60,000 nucleotides of DNA from assembly GCF_932526225.1 (NCBI RefSeq), contig NC_064048.1:8768515-8828514 (forward strand), read 5' to 3'. This document shows, one piece after another, positions 13,297-24,784 of this stretch. The notes below the pieces were generated by a model. It saw only the letters and a list, made by a program, of their open reading frames with translations, searched no databases and was not told the DNA's origin. Source of the DNA: Nematostella vectensis (Eukaryota > Cnidaria > Anthozoa > Actiniaria > Edwardsiidae). Within the stretch, counting starts at the first letter, position 1. Each line of letters begins with the position of its first letter. The translations under genes and the position numbers were made by a program.

Positions 13297-16290
13297 TTTG
13301 TGGAGGTCTGGAACGGGCTCTAAAGTTCAATCTCTCATTAAAGGAGATAGCAGGAATTGGTGATTCTTCAGTATATTTTCTATGAAGAGATAACTTGGAT
13401 GCTCTTTAGATGAGCGGGTGTAAAACGAAGTTCACTGAATGAAACGTCTTTTTCTGTCGGCCTATTCAAATTTTTAAACATTCGTTTACTTTTCTTTAAA
13501 GTGCGTTCACCGTCCTGTCAGCTACTTCTACACTGTCATATCTCATACATCCCTGAATACTTATCTTCTTACTGCAGAGATGCGTCGTTAACGCAAATTT
13601 TCGAAAGTCCTTGGCAAATCGCTCCCGCTGTTGCCTGATGAGAAGTTAAAAAAAGCAAGTTATGTGTAATGAGCTTTCCCCAGTATGCTTTCTACTTTAC
13701 AGCTGTCGAATATTTAGAAAATATCTGCTGAATGCACGGAAAGAATAACATTAGATAAAATATCGGTAAAAGCCCGAACTCTCCTTGTGTGTTTAGGATT
13801 GCACATACACCTATTTCAAATATGGTTGTCAGTGCAAATGGCGAATGACAATTGCCAAATGAACAAAACAATGGCAGTTCTCTACGACCGAAAGGTGCTT
13901 ATGGGTAGTAATTATTTGTAAAAAATGATGGTTGAAAAACCTTAGCGATGACAGAACCATATATTTTACTTTTAATGGATAATCTTTTATTTATATTTTT
14001 CTGAATATGGATCAAATATGTTGGGATCCAATGGTCCTGTCGGCTTCATTTGTCAACTCGCAATTTGCCGTTTGCACAACGACAACGTTTTTTGAAATCG
14101 GTGTATATTGCATACTTGAGTGCTTTGTCAATTTCCACTGAAAACCCCCGCTCTTTTCTCGAAATGAAAGCAAAAAAGCCAGCTGATCTAATAGAAAAAA
14201 GTCTTAGATTTTCCCGCTACAAAACAATAAGCGCTATCTGTCAGCGATTGATTTACATACTGCTCTCACTCGTCAGAAACAAAGCACTCTCCCTCGAAAA
14301 GTGTTCCTACGATAAGAGGGGATTATATGAAGGCGGCGACTAAGCAATCGAGAGTGTGCTAGTACGAGTTTGAAATGGCACTTGCCTTTTAAGTCAAAGA
14401 AGCACTCCCATTCAATCAACGAATCCTGAAAAGTTTTTAGATCAGGCCCGGGACAAAGTCACCCGCGCTGTCTGCGTGTAAACTTTGCAGATGGGCCTTG
14501 TCTTTCGTAATCCTGAAGACAACATAAAACCACAGATCCGGCTTCGCCATTTGTTACGCAAATAAATCATCGCTCAACTTCAAACAAGTGAGATAAGAAA
14601 GGTCCCTGGATTATCCCCGAATTTCTAATTTGCTAGATATTAGGTGGAATTCTCGCAAGCGACTTGATTACGGATTGGGTCGCAAATTCAAGGCGAATTT
14701 CCTGATTTTTTTCTTGCTGTTCAAGTGTTTGTCAAGAACCATTCCGTGACCCACTCGATACACTCGAGAAACTTACGAAAACTTCATTTCCTTTTTTGGG
14801 AAGACTAACATTTTGTTATTATATCTCGCTTACCTTTAGAAGACTCTTGCGAATTTTCTCGTTTTCAGGAAAATTATTATAATGTTTATGGGTGATAGAA
14901 GTCAAAAGTTTTATCACATATTTTTGCGGAATTGCCTTGAGCCATGTACAACACAACAACACGTTTGAGCTTTTAGTGATTCCTATAACCTTAGGCGTTA
15001 AAGCACGTCCGTGTCGAGTATATATATAGTTAAGGCCCCTGCTAATTTCCAAATAGAAAATATTATCTCAGCAAAATCGCCCCCAAAAAGACATTTGAGG
15101 CACGTCCCACCTTGATTAAAAGTCATGATATTTTATTTTGATTATTTTTCGCGCGTTATATTATTAAAACACAATTCATTTTGCACGCATTACACCAAAT
15201 TGCAGAGTTCGGTATTGAGAAGTGCTTATTACATTTTCGCCCCGGGACGGATATTAAAGACTGACATTGATTTCGAATAATTTCATGTACTCGATGTAGG
15301 TGATGTGACTTAAACGGAACGAATTTAGCAAGCGTCGAAATAAGGCAGTTTTTACGGCTATGTAGTTATGCGGATTTGCATAAAAATTCCGCGTTGAATA
15401 CTTTTTTGACAAAAACCTTGCTTGGTTCGATAGTCGTTTTTCTATTAAACAGATTAACATTTTGTTTTTGTTTTCAATAAAACATTTTCAACTGAACTAT
15501 TAACATTTTGTGAAAAAGACCAATTTTCCTTGTTCCATTTTAATTTGACTTTGTTTCCCAATATAACAAGTTCTGGCAAAGCTGTCCATTAAAGCCTTTT
15601 TTTTTCTAATTTTGAGAAATAAAAAGGGTATTAAACGAACATTACTTCAACCGTAGACGCCGTTTTATTTACCACAAAAAACGTAAGTTATTCGATTTGT
15701 TGCTTCTGCGATCTGTCGGTTCACATCCTTGATTTGTATTCTTTGTTTTAAACTGATGGATCCCCGGTTAACGAATATGCTTAGCATATTTGTCATTGAA
15801 AAGGCGGCGAGGGGAAGGTTTATCACAGTGAAATTGTAAATCGTGACTTTTCTCAACCCAGCTGTAGTTTATTTTCGGATTTAAGTTAAAAGATAATGAT
15901 AAAAAGGAAATCGAACAGTTGCAAGCGTTATCAGTTGAAGTGTGAACATGTTTTGAAGCACACAAAACCGGTTTAAGCAAACGAACTAGATTAAATTTTA
16001 AAAGACATAAGATTATCCCTTTAAATTCTCGTTCTGTACTTAATTCAGGCACAGGTAGCCCAGGCACTGGTTTTGAAGCTTGTTCGTAGCTCGGCTGAAC
16101 TGGGAGCAAAGTAAACTATTATTACCCTCCCCACCAGGTGAAAAGCCTGCGAGGCTGTCACCGGCGCATTCGATACGGATTTCATACTTTTATACGGTCT
16201 AAAATTCAGAACTATCAGTTTTCGGAGGTAAGTTATCTGTTATCTCTTATTCTAATTAAATCTGTTATCTCTTATTACTATTGAAATTAT
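13297..16290. other. Spacer without a recognisable gene
   Basis: AT-rich spacer upstream of GPCR 2. The 97-codon frame at 14050-14343 shows no recognisable domain. No repeats or RNA genes recognised. Confidence 0.4.
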
Positions 16291-18315
16291 TGTATCCTTA
16301 CAAGCCTCTCCCTCGTGTCCTTACAAGTCCCTCCCTTGTATCCCTACAAACCCCTCCCTTGTATCTTTACAAGCCTCTTCTCGTATCCCTACAAGCCTTT
16401 CCCTTGTATCCTTACAAGCCTGTCCCTCGTATCCCTACAAGCCTCTCCCTTGTATCTTTACAAGTCTCTCCCTCGTATCCCTACAAGCCTCTCCCTTGTA
16501 TCCCTATAGGCCTGTTCCTCGTACCCATACAAGCCTCTCCCTTTATCCTTATAGGCCTCTCCCTAGTATCTACACAAGCCTCTCCCTTGTATCCCTACAA
16601 GCCTCTCCCTCGTATCCATACAAGCCTCTCCCTCGTATCCATACAAGCCTCTCCCTCGTATCCCTACAAGCCTCTCCCTTGTTTCCCTACAAGCCTCTCC
16701 CTCGTATTCCTACAAGCCTTTCCCTCATATCCCTACAAGCCTCTCCCTCATATCCCTACAAGCCTCTCCCTCATATCCCTACAAGCCTCTCCCTCATATT
16801 TCTACAAGCCTCTCCCTCGATTCCCTACAAGCATCTCCCTCATATCCATACAAGCCTCTCCCTCATATTCCTACAAGCCTCTCCCTCGATTCCCTACAAG
16901 CCTCTCCCTTGTATCCCTACAAGCCTCTCCCTTGTATCCTTATAGGCCTCTCCCTCGTATCCATACAAGCCTCTCCCTCGTATCCCTACAAGCCTCTCCC
17001 TCGTATCCATACAAGCCTCTCCCTCGTATCCCTACAAGCCTCCCCCTTGTATCCCTACAAGCCTCTCCCTTGTATCCTTATAGGCCTCTCCCTCGTATCC
17101 ATACAAGCTTCTCCCTCGTATCCCTACAAGCCTCTCCCTTGTATCCCTACAAGCCTCTCTCTCATATCCCTACAAGCCTCTCCCTCATATCCCTACAAGC
17201 CTCTACCTCGTATCCCTACAAGCCTCTCCCTTGTATCCCTACAAGCCTCTCCCTCGTATCCCTACAAGCCTCTCCCTTGTATCCCTACAAGCCTCTCCCT
17301 TGTATCCCTACAAGCCTCTCCCTCGTATCCATACAAGCTTCTCCCTCGTATCCCTACAAGCCTCTCCCTTGTATCCCTACAAGCCTCTCCCTCATATCCC
17401 TACAAGCCTCTCCCTCATATCCCTACAAGCCTCTCCCTCATATCCCTACAAGCCTTTCCCTCGTATCCCTACAAGCCTCTCCCTCGTATCCTTATAGGCC
17501 TGTTCCTCGTATCGCTACAAGCCTCTCCCTCGTGCACCTACAAGCCTCTCCCTCGTATCCCTACAAGCCTGTCCCTCATATCCATACAAGCCTCTCCCTC
17601 GTATCCCTACAAGCCTCTCCCTTGTATCCCTACAAGCCTCTCCCTTGTATCCTTATAGGCCTCTCCCTCGTATCCATACAAGCCTCTCCCTCGTATCCAT
17701 ACAAGCCTCTCCCTCGTATCCCTACAAGCCTCTCCCTTGTTTCCCTACAAGCCTCTCCCTTGTATTCCTACAAGCCTTTCCCTCATATCCCTACAAGCCT
17801 CTCCCTCATATCCCTACAAGCCTCTCCCTCATATCCCTACAAGCCTCTCCCTCATATTTCTACAAGCCTCTCCCTCGATTCCCTACAAGCATCTCCCTCA
17901 TATCCATACAAGCCTCTCCCTCATATTCCTACAAGCCTCTGCCTCGATTCCCTACAAGCCTCTCCCTCATATCCCTACAAGCCTCTCCCTCATATTCCTA
18001 CAAGCCTCTCCCTCATATCCCTACAAGCCTCTCCCTCATACCCATACAAGCCTCTCCCTCATATCTCTACAAGCCTCTCCCTCATATCCCTACAAGCCTC
18101 TCCCTCGTATCCCTACAAGCCTCTCCCTCGATTCCCTACAAGCATCTCCCTCATATCCCTACAAGCCTCTCCCTCATATTCCTACAAGCCTGTCCCTCGT
18201 ATCCCTACAAGCCTCTCCCTCATATCCCTACAAGCCTCTCCCTCATATCCCTACAAGCCTATCCCTCATATCCATACAAGCCTCTCCCTCATATCCCTAC
18301 AAGCCTCTTCGTCGT
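16291..18315 (+). repeat. 23-bp minisatellite, about 88 units, with higher-order structure
   Basis: The unit is TATCCCTACAAGCC followed by TCTCCCTCG, with frequent variants (CTTG, CATA, CCATAC, CTTATAGG). 2025 bp / 23 gives about 88 units. Higher-order duplication is visible: the block at about 16611-16905 recurs at an offset of exactly 1058 bp (46 units), and a segment with the rare AAGCTTCTC unit recurs at 230 bp (10 units; 17104 and 17334). Because 23 is not a multiple of 3 and the usual unit has no stop in any forward phase, all three forward frames read long and give the same 23-residue periodic peptide. One runs 739 codons (16281-18500). I regard this as a satellite, not a gene. Confidence 0.95.
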
Positions 18316-18318
18316 GCA

Positions 18319-18334
18319 GGGTGCGCGCGCACCC
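18319..18334. other. 16-bp perfect palindrome at the minisatellite edge
   Basis: GGGTGCGCGCGCACCC is its own reverse complement and lies 4 bp after the last minisatellite unit. It has alternating purine-pyrimidine character in the centre. Confidence 0.8.
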
Positions 18335-20154
18335 TCTGCCCATCTTGGCTGTCAACAAAATGAGTTATTTCTTTTTAAGTGATCTTCGCGCAAATACTAT
18401 CCTTTTCCATTTGATACCTAAGACTGCGCATCCCCCTCCCCCCTCTGCAAATCTTGGATACACACCTGGTATTTTCCAGCAACCTGGATCTTTATGGTAA
18501 CGTACAGACACCTGTCCTCACCTGTATTATGGTTTTATATTTACCCTATTTTATTTTTGATTACCTTTATGCGTATAAGAATGTGAGATATATGTCTTGC
18601 ACTTCTGACCCTACCCTTCTTCCACCGTGGTATTGTGGTATATGTCTTGTTACCAGGCACGCCTGCATGTGCGTTTAGCTAGTGTATCAGGGTCGGGTTC
18701 ATCGTCCTGTATGATCTGTCTGCTTTCAGTGTCTGTGTCGTTACAAAAAACCTTGATAACTGCCGAAGCAGCATGTCTTTAGGAAGGTTGATAGCACCGT
18801 TAGAAACGGCGTACATAACATCTTGCTCTATAAAGATTTGGAGTCCCGTTTTTTTCCGACACGCCCCTCCCCACCGTTAGAAACGGCGTACATAACATCT
18901 TGCTCTATAAAGATTTGGAGTCTCGTTTTTTTCCGACACGCCCCTCCCCACATTCACTGACCTGACAATAGAATCGTCACAAAGATGCCAAGTGCTGGAG
19001 GTTTGTACTTGTTGACTGAAGGTCTTTCTTTTCAGGCGGCTGGACCGCGGGTAATAAATGGTGCTAGTTTCCACCGTTATGGAGCAGCTTAACAAACTGA
19101 GTTGGGTCTCACTCGAGTTCAGAAAGTTGCTTTTAATGTTCACGAGGTAGACAAATACACAATTTACTTGTTAAACACTACACTCGCATGAAGTTGTATT
19201 GCGATTGGGACACGCCCATTCTCGCAGCCTCATCTAAAATAGCCCTTCTCATAATTTTAAACTCGATAACCCTGCGGCTCAAAAATATACCACGTTATAA
19301 ACCGGCTTCATCAGGTCTGCACTTTTTGCGTCGTTATACTATACATACCTATTTGAGCCTACAATCTTAACGGAATTCTTATAGAAATCGTTGTTCCGCA
19401 TCTTATCAGATTGGTCCTTCGAGCCGGATGGCGGGTGTAAATAGCTCATTGGAGACTCACGATTTCGTCTTATATATCATTTCTGAATGAAAATGAGAAA
19501 GATAAAATTGGAATATCAACACCGCTGGACGGAAAATGCTGGGATTATTCTATGTTTAAGAAGTTGCGTGACAAATCTTGAAGAATCTTTAGTGTTTACA
19601 AATTTACTTTCAAGCAATGGTGTTACTGATGTAAATGGCTTGAATTTGCCACCCAGAAAGTCACGACAATACCGTGTGATACTTTTTGCGTCGCACTGTG
19701 CAGAGGCAATTGATCCCGAATTGACAATTTATAATAGAAATATAATAGAAAAGCGCTAGATACAGAAATTGAAATTTTTAGCGCACACTGATGCAAACAC
19801 GCCACCGAACATAAAAACCGACTCAACTAAAACTCTTTGTAAAACTTCGAAAAGTCAATAGGAGTATAATGTGGAATTTGTATTTCTACCATTGATGAAA
19901 AATATCGGCATTTCAAGGGAAATTAGGTGGTATCATTCAATTTTCTTAAACGGGCTGTATGGAAAGCATTCTGCAAATGGCGGCGGGTGCGACATTGACA
20001 AAGGTCACTTCAAATTCGATTTTCTACCTGAAAGCTACATTACAGATGGCAGCCAATATATTTTTTTGAAACCTGAATAAACAAGCTTTTATTGAGCCTA
20101 AGCCTGCTAGTTTTCGTAAAATGAGTAACTCGGACCGAATTTTGGGCTCTTAGG
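18335..20154. other. Spacer without a recognisable gene
   Basis: Contains the 77-bp duplication listed separately. Short open frames at 19487-19759 and 19871-20080 show no domain. Confidence 0.4.
18797..18950 (+). repeat. 77-bp tandem duplication, two copies
   Basis: Copies start CCGTTAGAAACGGCG at 18797 and 18874, nearly identical (one C/T difference seen). CCGTTagaAACGG itself is a small hairpin. Confidence 0.9.
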
Positions 20155-20600
20155 TGATGGACTAAGTCGCCTAAGATTTTGGCAAAATGGTTGGACATTC
20201 GCTGCGTTCGCTAAATAACAAATGTTATGTTGGATCCTTTTTTAAGCTTTTTCTCTTTTAGAAAGACGGAGTTTTAAGAGTGCATAAATGCTGTTTTTCA
20301 ATAACATTACTCTTTTACATTTGGAGATTTGAAATGAAAACGCAATAATTTTTCGTCTCCGATTGGGTCTATTACTACTACGTTTTGGATAAACTCAACC
20401 TTTTTCAAAGTTTAAAAAAAAGTTTAATCATGTGACTTAAAGGGATAACACAAGGCCTCATAGAATGCTCTGTTCCATTGCTGTTTACATTATCAAAATG
20501 TCCTAAGACATCACTTACACCGTACACTGTATTTTTGTTAATTTTCAAAATTTTATATTGTCATTAGACTGACATATGCATATGTCTATTACGATAACCA
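20155..20600 (+). repeat. Family R dispersed repeat, long copy
   Basis: Contains the family hallmarks in order: GCCTAAGATTTTGGC, TTCGCTAAATAA, TTTTTAAGCTTTTTCTC, AGAAAGACGG, TACATTTGGAGATT, AAACGCAATAAT, GGGTCTATTACTACTACG, AAGGCCTCATAGAATGC and TCCATTGCTGTTTACATTA. This is among the fullest copies in the window. No coding capacity. Confidence 0.85.
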
Positions 20601-21643
20601 GTTCTGTAGCAGTCATAGTTCCGTATCACTCAGCATTTGTTTTTATCTTTTTGCCTCGAATATTGTAGATTTGAACAATCCAAAACTACCAAAGTGATAA
20701 ACTATTAACCTTTCCTGAGATATAAATCCGGCTTATTTCATTCAATGGTTTGTTCAGAAAGTACCGTAAATGACCTGTTTATTAAATTTCGATGGTCCGA
20801 AGGGGGGCGTTCATTAGATAGAAGGCGAATCAGAATCAAAATTTTACCGAAGCAAAGTTAGCCACTGGATGATAAATCCAACCAAAGCAGGTGTTTATCT
20901 CATACTTTTTAATTGTGAAACACTAAACATCAAAATTTTACCGAAGCGAGTGCCTCACTTGCCTCATGATGGCTACGGTCCTGCCCAAGTGCAGTAGGGT
21001 TCTAGTCTCAGCCGGGATCATTTTAGATTATAGCATGCGAAGCAAGCGTTTACCGTGCGACGGATGCAATGATTTGTTCCTGGATGCTACACTGCGAGAA
21101 GAAAACAAAAGAAAATTGCAGACATCCTAAGCAATGAGATTAAGAAGGTTAGAGAGCGGTACCCTCATTTTGGACTTGACATTGAACAAAACGCTACTCG
21201 CTTACCAGTGTTGATTAAGCGAGATTGGGGCGTCATTAAGTCAGAGGTGTTCTTTAGCTAGGGGGCGTTTATTAGGTCATTTTATTAAAAATTTTATTCC
21301 CAGTAATATTAATTCTAAACGGTTAATTTTTATTATGTGGGCCTTTTGGAACAGTCATTCGGCTGAATAAAGAACCTCATTTTTAGGACAACCTTCCTTG
21401 ATATTAGTTAGCGCTTGATAAAATATTATTCTATATTAAAATAATTACTGAAACTGTGATTGATATATCAAAATGCTAGGATGATTAAATAACACGGCCA
21501 AGATTAACCATAGTTAAATCGTTAGCTGGCTAACTTACAAAGGGATATGGAATTTTTATTGCAGAACACTTAAAAGAACTACAACAACGCATTGGCAGTA
21601 ATAGCATTTACATTTTGTTCTTGTAGATAAAAACGGCATTTTG
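20601..21643. other. Spacer with two direct-repeat pairs
   Basis: GGGGCGTT(C/T)ATTAG occurs at about 20805 and 21262, and AATTTTACCGAAGC at about 20838 and 20936. The first pair resembles ends of an old DNA transposon but is in direct, not inverted, orientation, so no element is claimed. Confidence 0.4.
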
Positions 21644-21933
21644 CAGGCCCATACGCAGGGAAGGGGGGTGCCGGGGGTGCGAACGCACCCTTCTCCCCAC
21701 CACCACCACAACGTCAAACTATAAAGCATAAGCTAGATCACTCTGTAGCCAAATCCGACAAAAAACGTCCGGTGGAGACACTGCAAAAAGGCACGAGGGA
21801 CGAGGGACGAGGTGCGTTCAAAAGCAGCAGACAGGGAAAAGTGGAAAAGCACTGTGAAGGCCCTATGTGCCACACGGCACGAGGAGGACAGGTAACAGGT
21901 AACCCCCAAAGAAAACTCCTGGGTACGGGCCTG
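21644..21933. mobile_element. Candidate hAT-like short element with TIRs
   Basis: The left end CAGGCCCATACGCAGG and the right end, read in reverse, CAGGCCCGTACCCAGG match at 14 of 16 positions, 290 bp apart. This is the style of hAT-type non-autonomous elements. A clean 8-bp target duplication is not seen. An RTE 3' end lies inside it. TIR match is visible; superfamily is inferred. Confidence 0.5.
21800..21910 (+). mobile_element. 3' end of an RTE-type non-LTR retrotransposon
   Basis: One frame encodes the terminal DEVRSKAADREKWKST-type block and ends HEEDR then stop, followed by a GGTAACAGGTAA tail. The same C-terminal block and tail occur at 49890 on the minus strand. Only about 30 codons remain (severe 5' truncation). 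Confidence 0.75.
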
Positions 21934-22179
21934 GGTTGTGGCATTTATTTTGGAAGAATTATATCAGACCGTTATGTTTCTTGTAATAATGGATTTGTTA
22001 GCGACACGCGAGCAAAAGCCCATTGACGATGTTGGTTTGTTAACCTGCTGCATTGCGAAGTTAAAACCATTTTTATACATTAATTTTGAACATAAAGGAA
22101 GGGATGAGATATGTAATTCAGTTATGAAGCGCCGCGTGAGCGAATATTTTAACATATATTGGTAACCCATCCACTCGAG

Positions 22180-23090
22180 TTTTTGTGACGCGATGTCCGT
22201 CCGTCTGTCCCTTAAAAGAATCGTATAACAACCACACTTGGCAGGTGTCATGTATGTGTCAAGGGAAGTGCAAAACTGTGGTCACGTGATTGGTGACGTC
22301 ATCGATGAAGTCACTTGAAGCAAAAATATGCTGACGTCATCAAAATAAAAAAAATGTATTTATATTTCACTAAAGGAAACATCATCATATGGCAACCAAA
22401 CTCGTCAGGTGTGATGTAGGTGTCAAGGGGAATGCAACAATATTTATATATATAATATACGAGTTGTGTGACGTCATCGATGACGTAACTTGAAGCAAAA
22501 AACGTGAAAGCAAAAATATTCATATCTCTTGAAAGAAACATTGTTCACAACCAAATTCGGTAGATGCAGGTAGATGTCATGTTGGTGTCAAGGGGGTGCT
22601 CCAAAATGGTCACGTGATTTGTGACGTCATTGAGGACGTCACTAAAAGCAAAACTATTCCGATTTCATTAAGAACAAAAATATCCATATCTCATGAACAA
22701 AACATCATATAACAACCAATCTTGGTATGTGTCATGAAGGTGTCAAGGGGGTGCACCAATATAGTCACGTGATTGTATCTAGTGACGTCATCAATGACGT
22801 CACTAGAAGCAAAAATATGCTGACGTCATCAAATAAAACATATTTATCTTTCATTAAAGAAACATCGTGTGACAACAAAACTCGGTAAGTGTGATGTATG
22901 TTTCAAGTGGGGTGCAATGAGATGGTCACGTAACGTTATCGATGACATCAATAAATTAAAGCTACCCTGACGCCGAAACATCGTATTACAACTGGACTTA
23001 TTATGTCATGTAGATGTGGGGGGAAGGGGTATAACAAGTTGGTCGCGTGATCTGTGAAATCGTTGACGTCGTCAAAACAGAAATAATAAT
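22180..23090 (+). repeat. Diverged tandem array with CRE-like palindromes (array 1)
   Basis: Irregular units of about 150-180 bp, each with ACAACCA(A/C)A, a GGTGTCAAGGGG block, TCACGTGA (E-box-like CACGTG) and GTGACGTCAT-CGATGACGTCA-like palindromes, then AAGCAAAAATA. At least seven exact TGACGTCA octamers occur. Related arrays are at 32670-33060 and, in the opposite sense, 34085-34545. No open frame of note. Confidence 0.8.
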
Positions 23091-23404
23091 AATATAAGCA
23101 AAGATTTGGTCTCTTGGAGCTCCGCTTTTAGGCAATGCCTATTTCTATATATTATTGATTCTCAAATATAAAAATACTCGTACCAGACGACTAGTTTTTG
23201 AGTGATACGGAACTATAACCGCTGCTACGGAACTACTACCACTATGTGCAAACAAAAAAAAAACCACATAAATCAATAAAATTTGAAAATGTGTAGTCTT
23301 TTCTGTGCATATTATATGCATAAATTAATTCGTAGTCGTCTTAGAAAAAATCATAAGCATTGGGCTCTCCGCAAAAAAAGAGCAATTTTAATATGAATTG
23401 ATAA
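23091..23404. other. Spacer without a recognisable gene
   Basis: AT-rich sequence between array 1 and the R repeat upstream of GPCR A. Nothing recognised. Confidence 0.4.
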
Positions 23405-23600
23405 GGAACTGGTTATCAGACTGTCTGCATAAAGATGCCAAAGATTTTGACAAGTGGTCAATTGTGACCTTCACTGCATTCGCTAAATAATGTGCGTGTA
23501 TGTGTAGTGTGCGTGTATGTTTTTCAATTACTTTACTCTTTTAGCATTGGAGATTTAAATTGGAAACGCAATTTTCAGCAGCTCGATATAGATAAAAATT
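23405..23600 (+). repeat. Family R copy upstream of GPCR A
   Basis: Contains GCCAAAGATTTTGACAA, TTCACTGCATTCGCTAAATAA, then TTTTTCAATTACTTTACTC and GGAAACGCAATTTT. It lacks the HindIII-site-containing middle block seen in other copies. It leads directly into the conserved promoter region of GPCR A. Confidence 0.75.
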
Positions 23601-23626
23601 GTGTATTTTACTGCTACGAGTTGGAT

Positions 23627-23633
23627 TATATAG
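23627..23633 (+). promoter_or_regulatory. TATA-like site of GPCR A
   Basis: TATATAG lies 147 bp before the ATG, in a block shared with GPCRs B and C. The flanking TGTACTTATTAG and CAGCTCATAAAACGA motifs between it and the ATG are conserved in all three. Core promoter role is inferred. Confidence 0.45.
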
Positions 23634-23773
23634 TCTCAAACTCATATCGGATGTACTTATTAGTGTCGCCAGCATTGAGCGAAGCACAGCTCATAAAACG
23701 ACACAAAGAACTTTTTTTTCATTCTTAACCTCGTAAACTTTAAACACTCCAAAAAAAAAACACTTCTTCAAAA

Positions 23774-24646
23774 ATGAATCAAACCAGCAACACTACAGCA
23801 CAGGGCAACATATATATATATAGACACGAAGGTTTTAGAAAGGCATCGATCGCGTGCCTGACGGTACTTGGACTTTGGGCGATCATCGGGAACACCATCA
23901 GCCTTGTCATCTTACTCAAAACGAAAAGTGTACGACGGCGCAGATCAAACTACCTACTCGTCAATCTGTGCATCGCCGATTTTCTCGTCGGCCTTCACTG
24001 CTTGTTCAGTGTTATCTCTTTTCTGAGATTCCTGCTCTCAGGGCGTTTTCGTTTCGGAGCCTTTGAGGTATTCGTTTCTAGTTTGGATTATTTATCAAGT
24101 TTTTCATCGGTCAATTTTCTGGCCGCTGTATCGGTGGAGCGTCTTGTTGCAGTCGCCTTTCCGTTCTACCATCGCGCAACGGGTAAGACATTTTACGGTG
24201 TCCTGATCGGGACTCCATGGGTTATCGCCGCTATTTGTACAGTGACGATTTTAGTAGGCGTTTTTACCCCTCTCATCCCTTTGAAGATTTCTGTTACATT
24301 GTTCCTCATCTACGTCTTCTCGCCTCTTCTAATAATGTCAGCTGCCTACACCGTCATCATGATCAGATCCAGGGCGAGTCATATCAACGGACACGGAGCT
24401 CGTGAAAGATTGCGTGATAAGAAGCTTGCCGTCACGCTTCTCATTGTCATAGTCACATGGATGCCCTATAGTTTTTACTGGGTCATACTCAGCTTAGATT
24501 TATCGTTTTATAATAAATATATTGAGATAACTATCCTTTATCTTCAATTTTCCAACTCGTGCATAAACATTGTGGCCTACGCCTGGAGGATTCCTGAGTT
24601 CAGACAGGTTCTGTTTAGACATTGTTGTTGCGAACGTGCAAGGTAG
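23774..24646 (+). CDS. Class A GPCR with TM6 deletion and altered tail (GPCR A)
   Basis: A 290-residue receptor, single exon, closely related to those at 41707-42672 and 54410-55435. Extracellular N-terminus with N-glycosylation sites NQT and NTT. Landmarks: N40 (TM1), D69 (TM2), ERL (122-124) in place of DRY, W149, P184, TWMP (228-231) in place of CWxP, and NIVAY (265-269) in place of NPxxY. No cysteine at the usual TM3 disulfide position or in loop 2. Two oddities against its paralogues: a 12-bp in-frame deletion near 24448 removes four TM6 residues just before TWMP, and a 5-bp deletion near 24622 shifts the tail frame so that it ends RHCCCERAR. It may be a functional variant or an early pseudogene; the rest of the frame is intact. 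Confidence 0.88.
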   Translation: MNQTSNTTAQGNIYIYRHEGFRKASIACLTVLGLWAIIGNTISLVILLKTKSVRRRRSNYLLVNLCIADFLVGLHCLFSVISFLRFLLSGRFRFGAFEVFVSSLDYLSSFSSVNFLAAVSVERLVAVAFPFYHRATGKTFYGVLIGTPWVIAAICTVTILVGVFTPLIPLKISVTLFLIYVFSPLLIMSAAYTVIMIRSRASHINGHGARERLRDKKLAVTLLIVIVTWMPYSFYWVILSLDLSFYNKYIEITILYLQFSNSCINIVAYAWRIPEFRQVLFRHCCCERAR

Positions 24647-24778
24647 AGCTGTCAGCTCCATGATGCTTTGCGCGCACTCACACTTTCCAATATGGCGGAC
24701 GCTTCATGCCATAGCCTGGCAGATCCTTCACTAATATCTCCGTTTCTCCAAAAATACTGTTTATTTCACCAGTGATCA

Positions 24779-24784
24779 AATAAA
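24779..24784 (+). terminator. Polyadenylation signal candidate, GPCR A
   Basis: AATAAA 133 bp after the stop codon of GPCR A. Position is plausible; no other support. Confidence 0.4.

Noticed and set aside
14050-14343. 97-codon plus-strand frame
   Set aside because: No domain, no related copy in the window, AT-rich spacer context.
16281-18500. 739-codon open frame with a 23-residue repeat
   Set aside because: It is the direct result of a 23-bp satellite that is open in all three forward frames; no signal peptide, unique domain or flanking exon supports a protein.
20805-21275. DNA transposon bounded by GGGGCGTT(C/T)ATTAG
   Set aside because: The two motifs are in direct rather than inverted orientation and no target duplication is seen.
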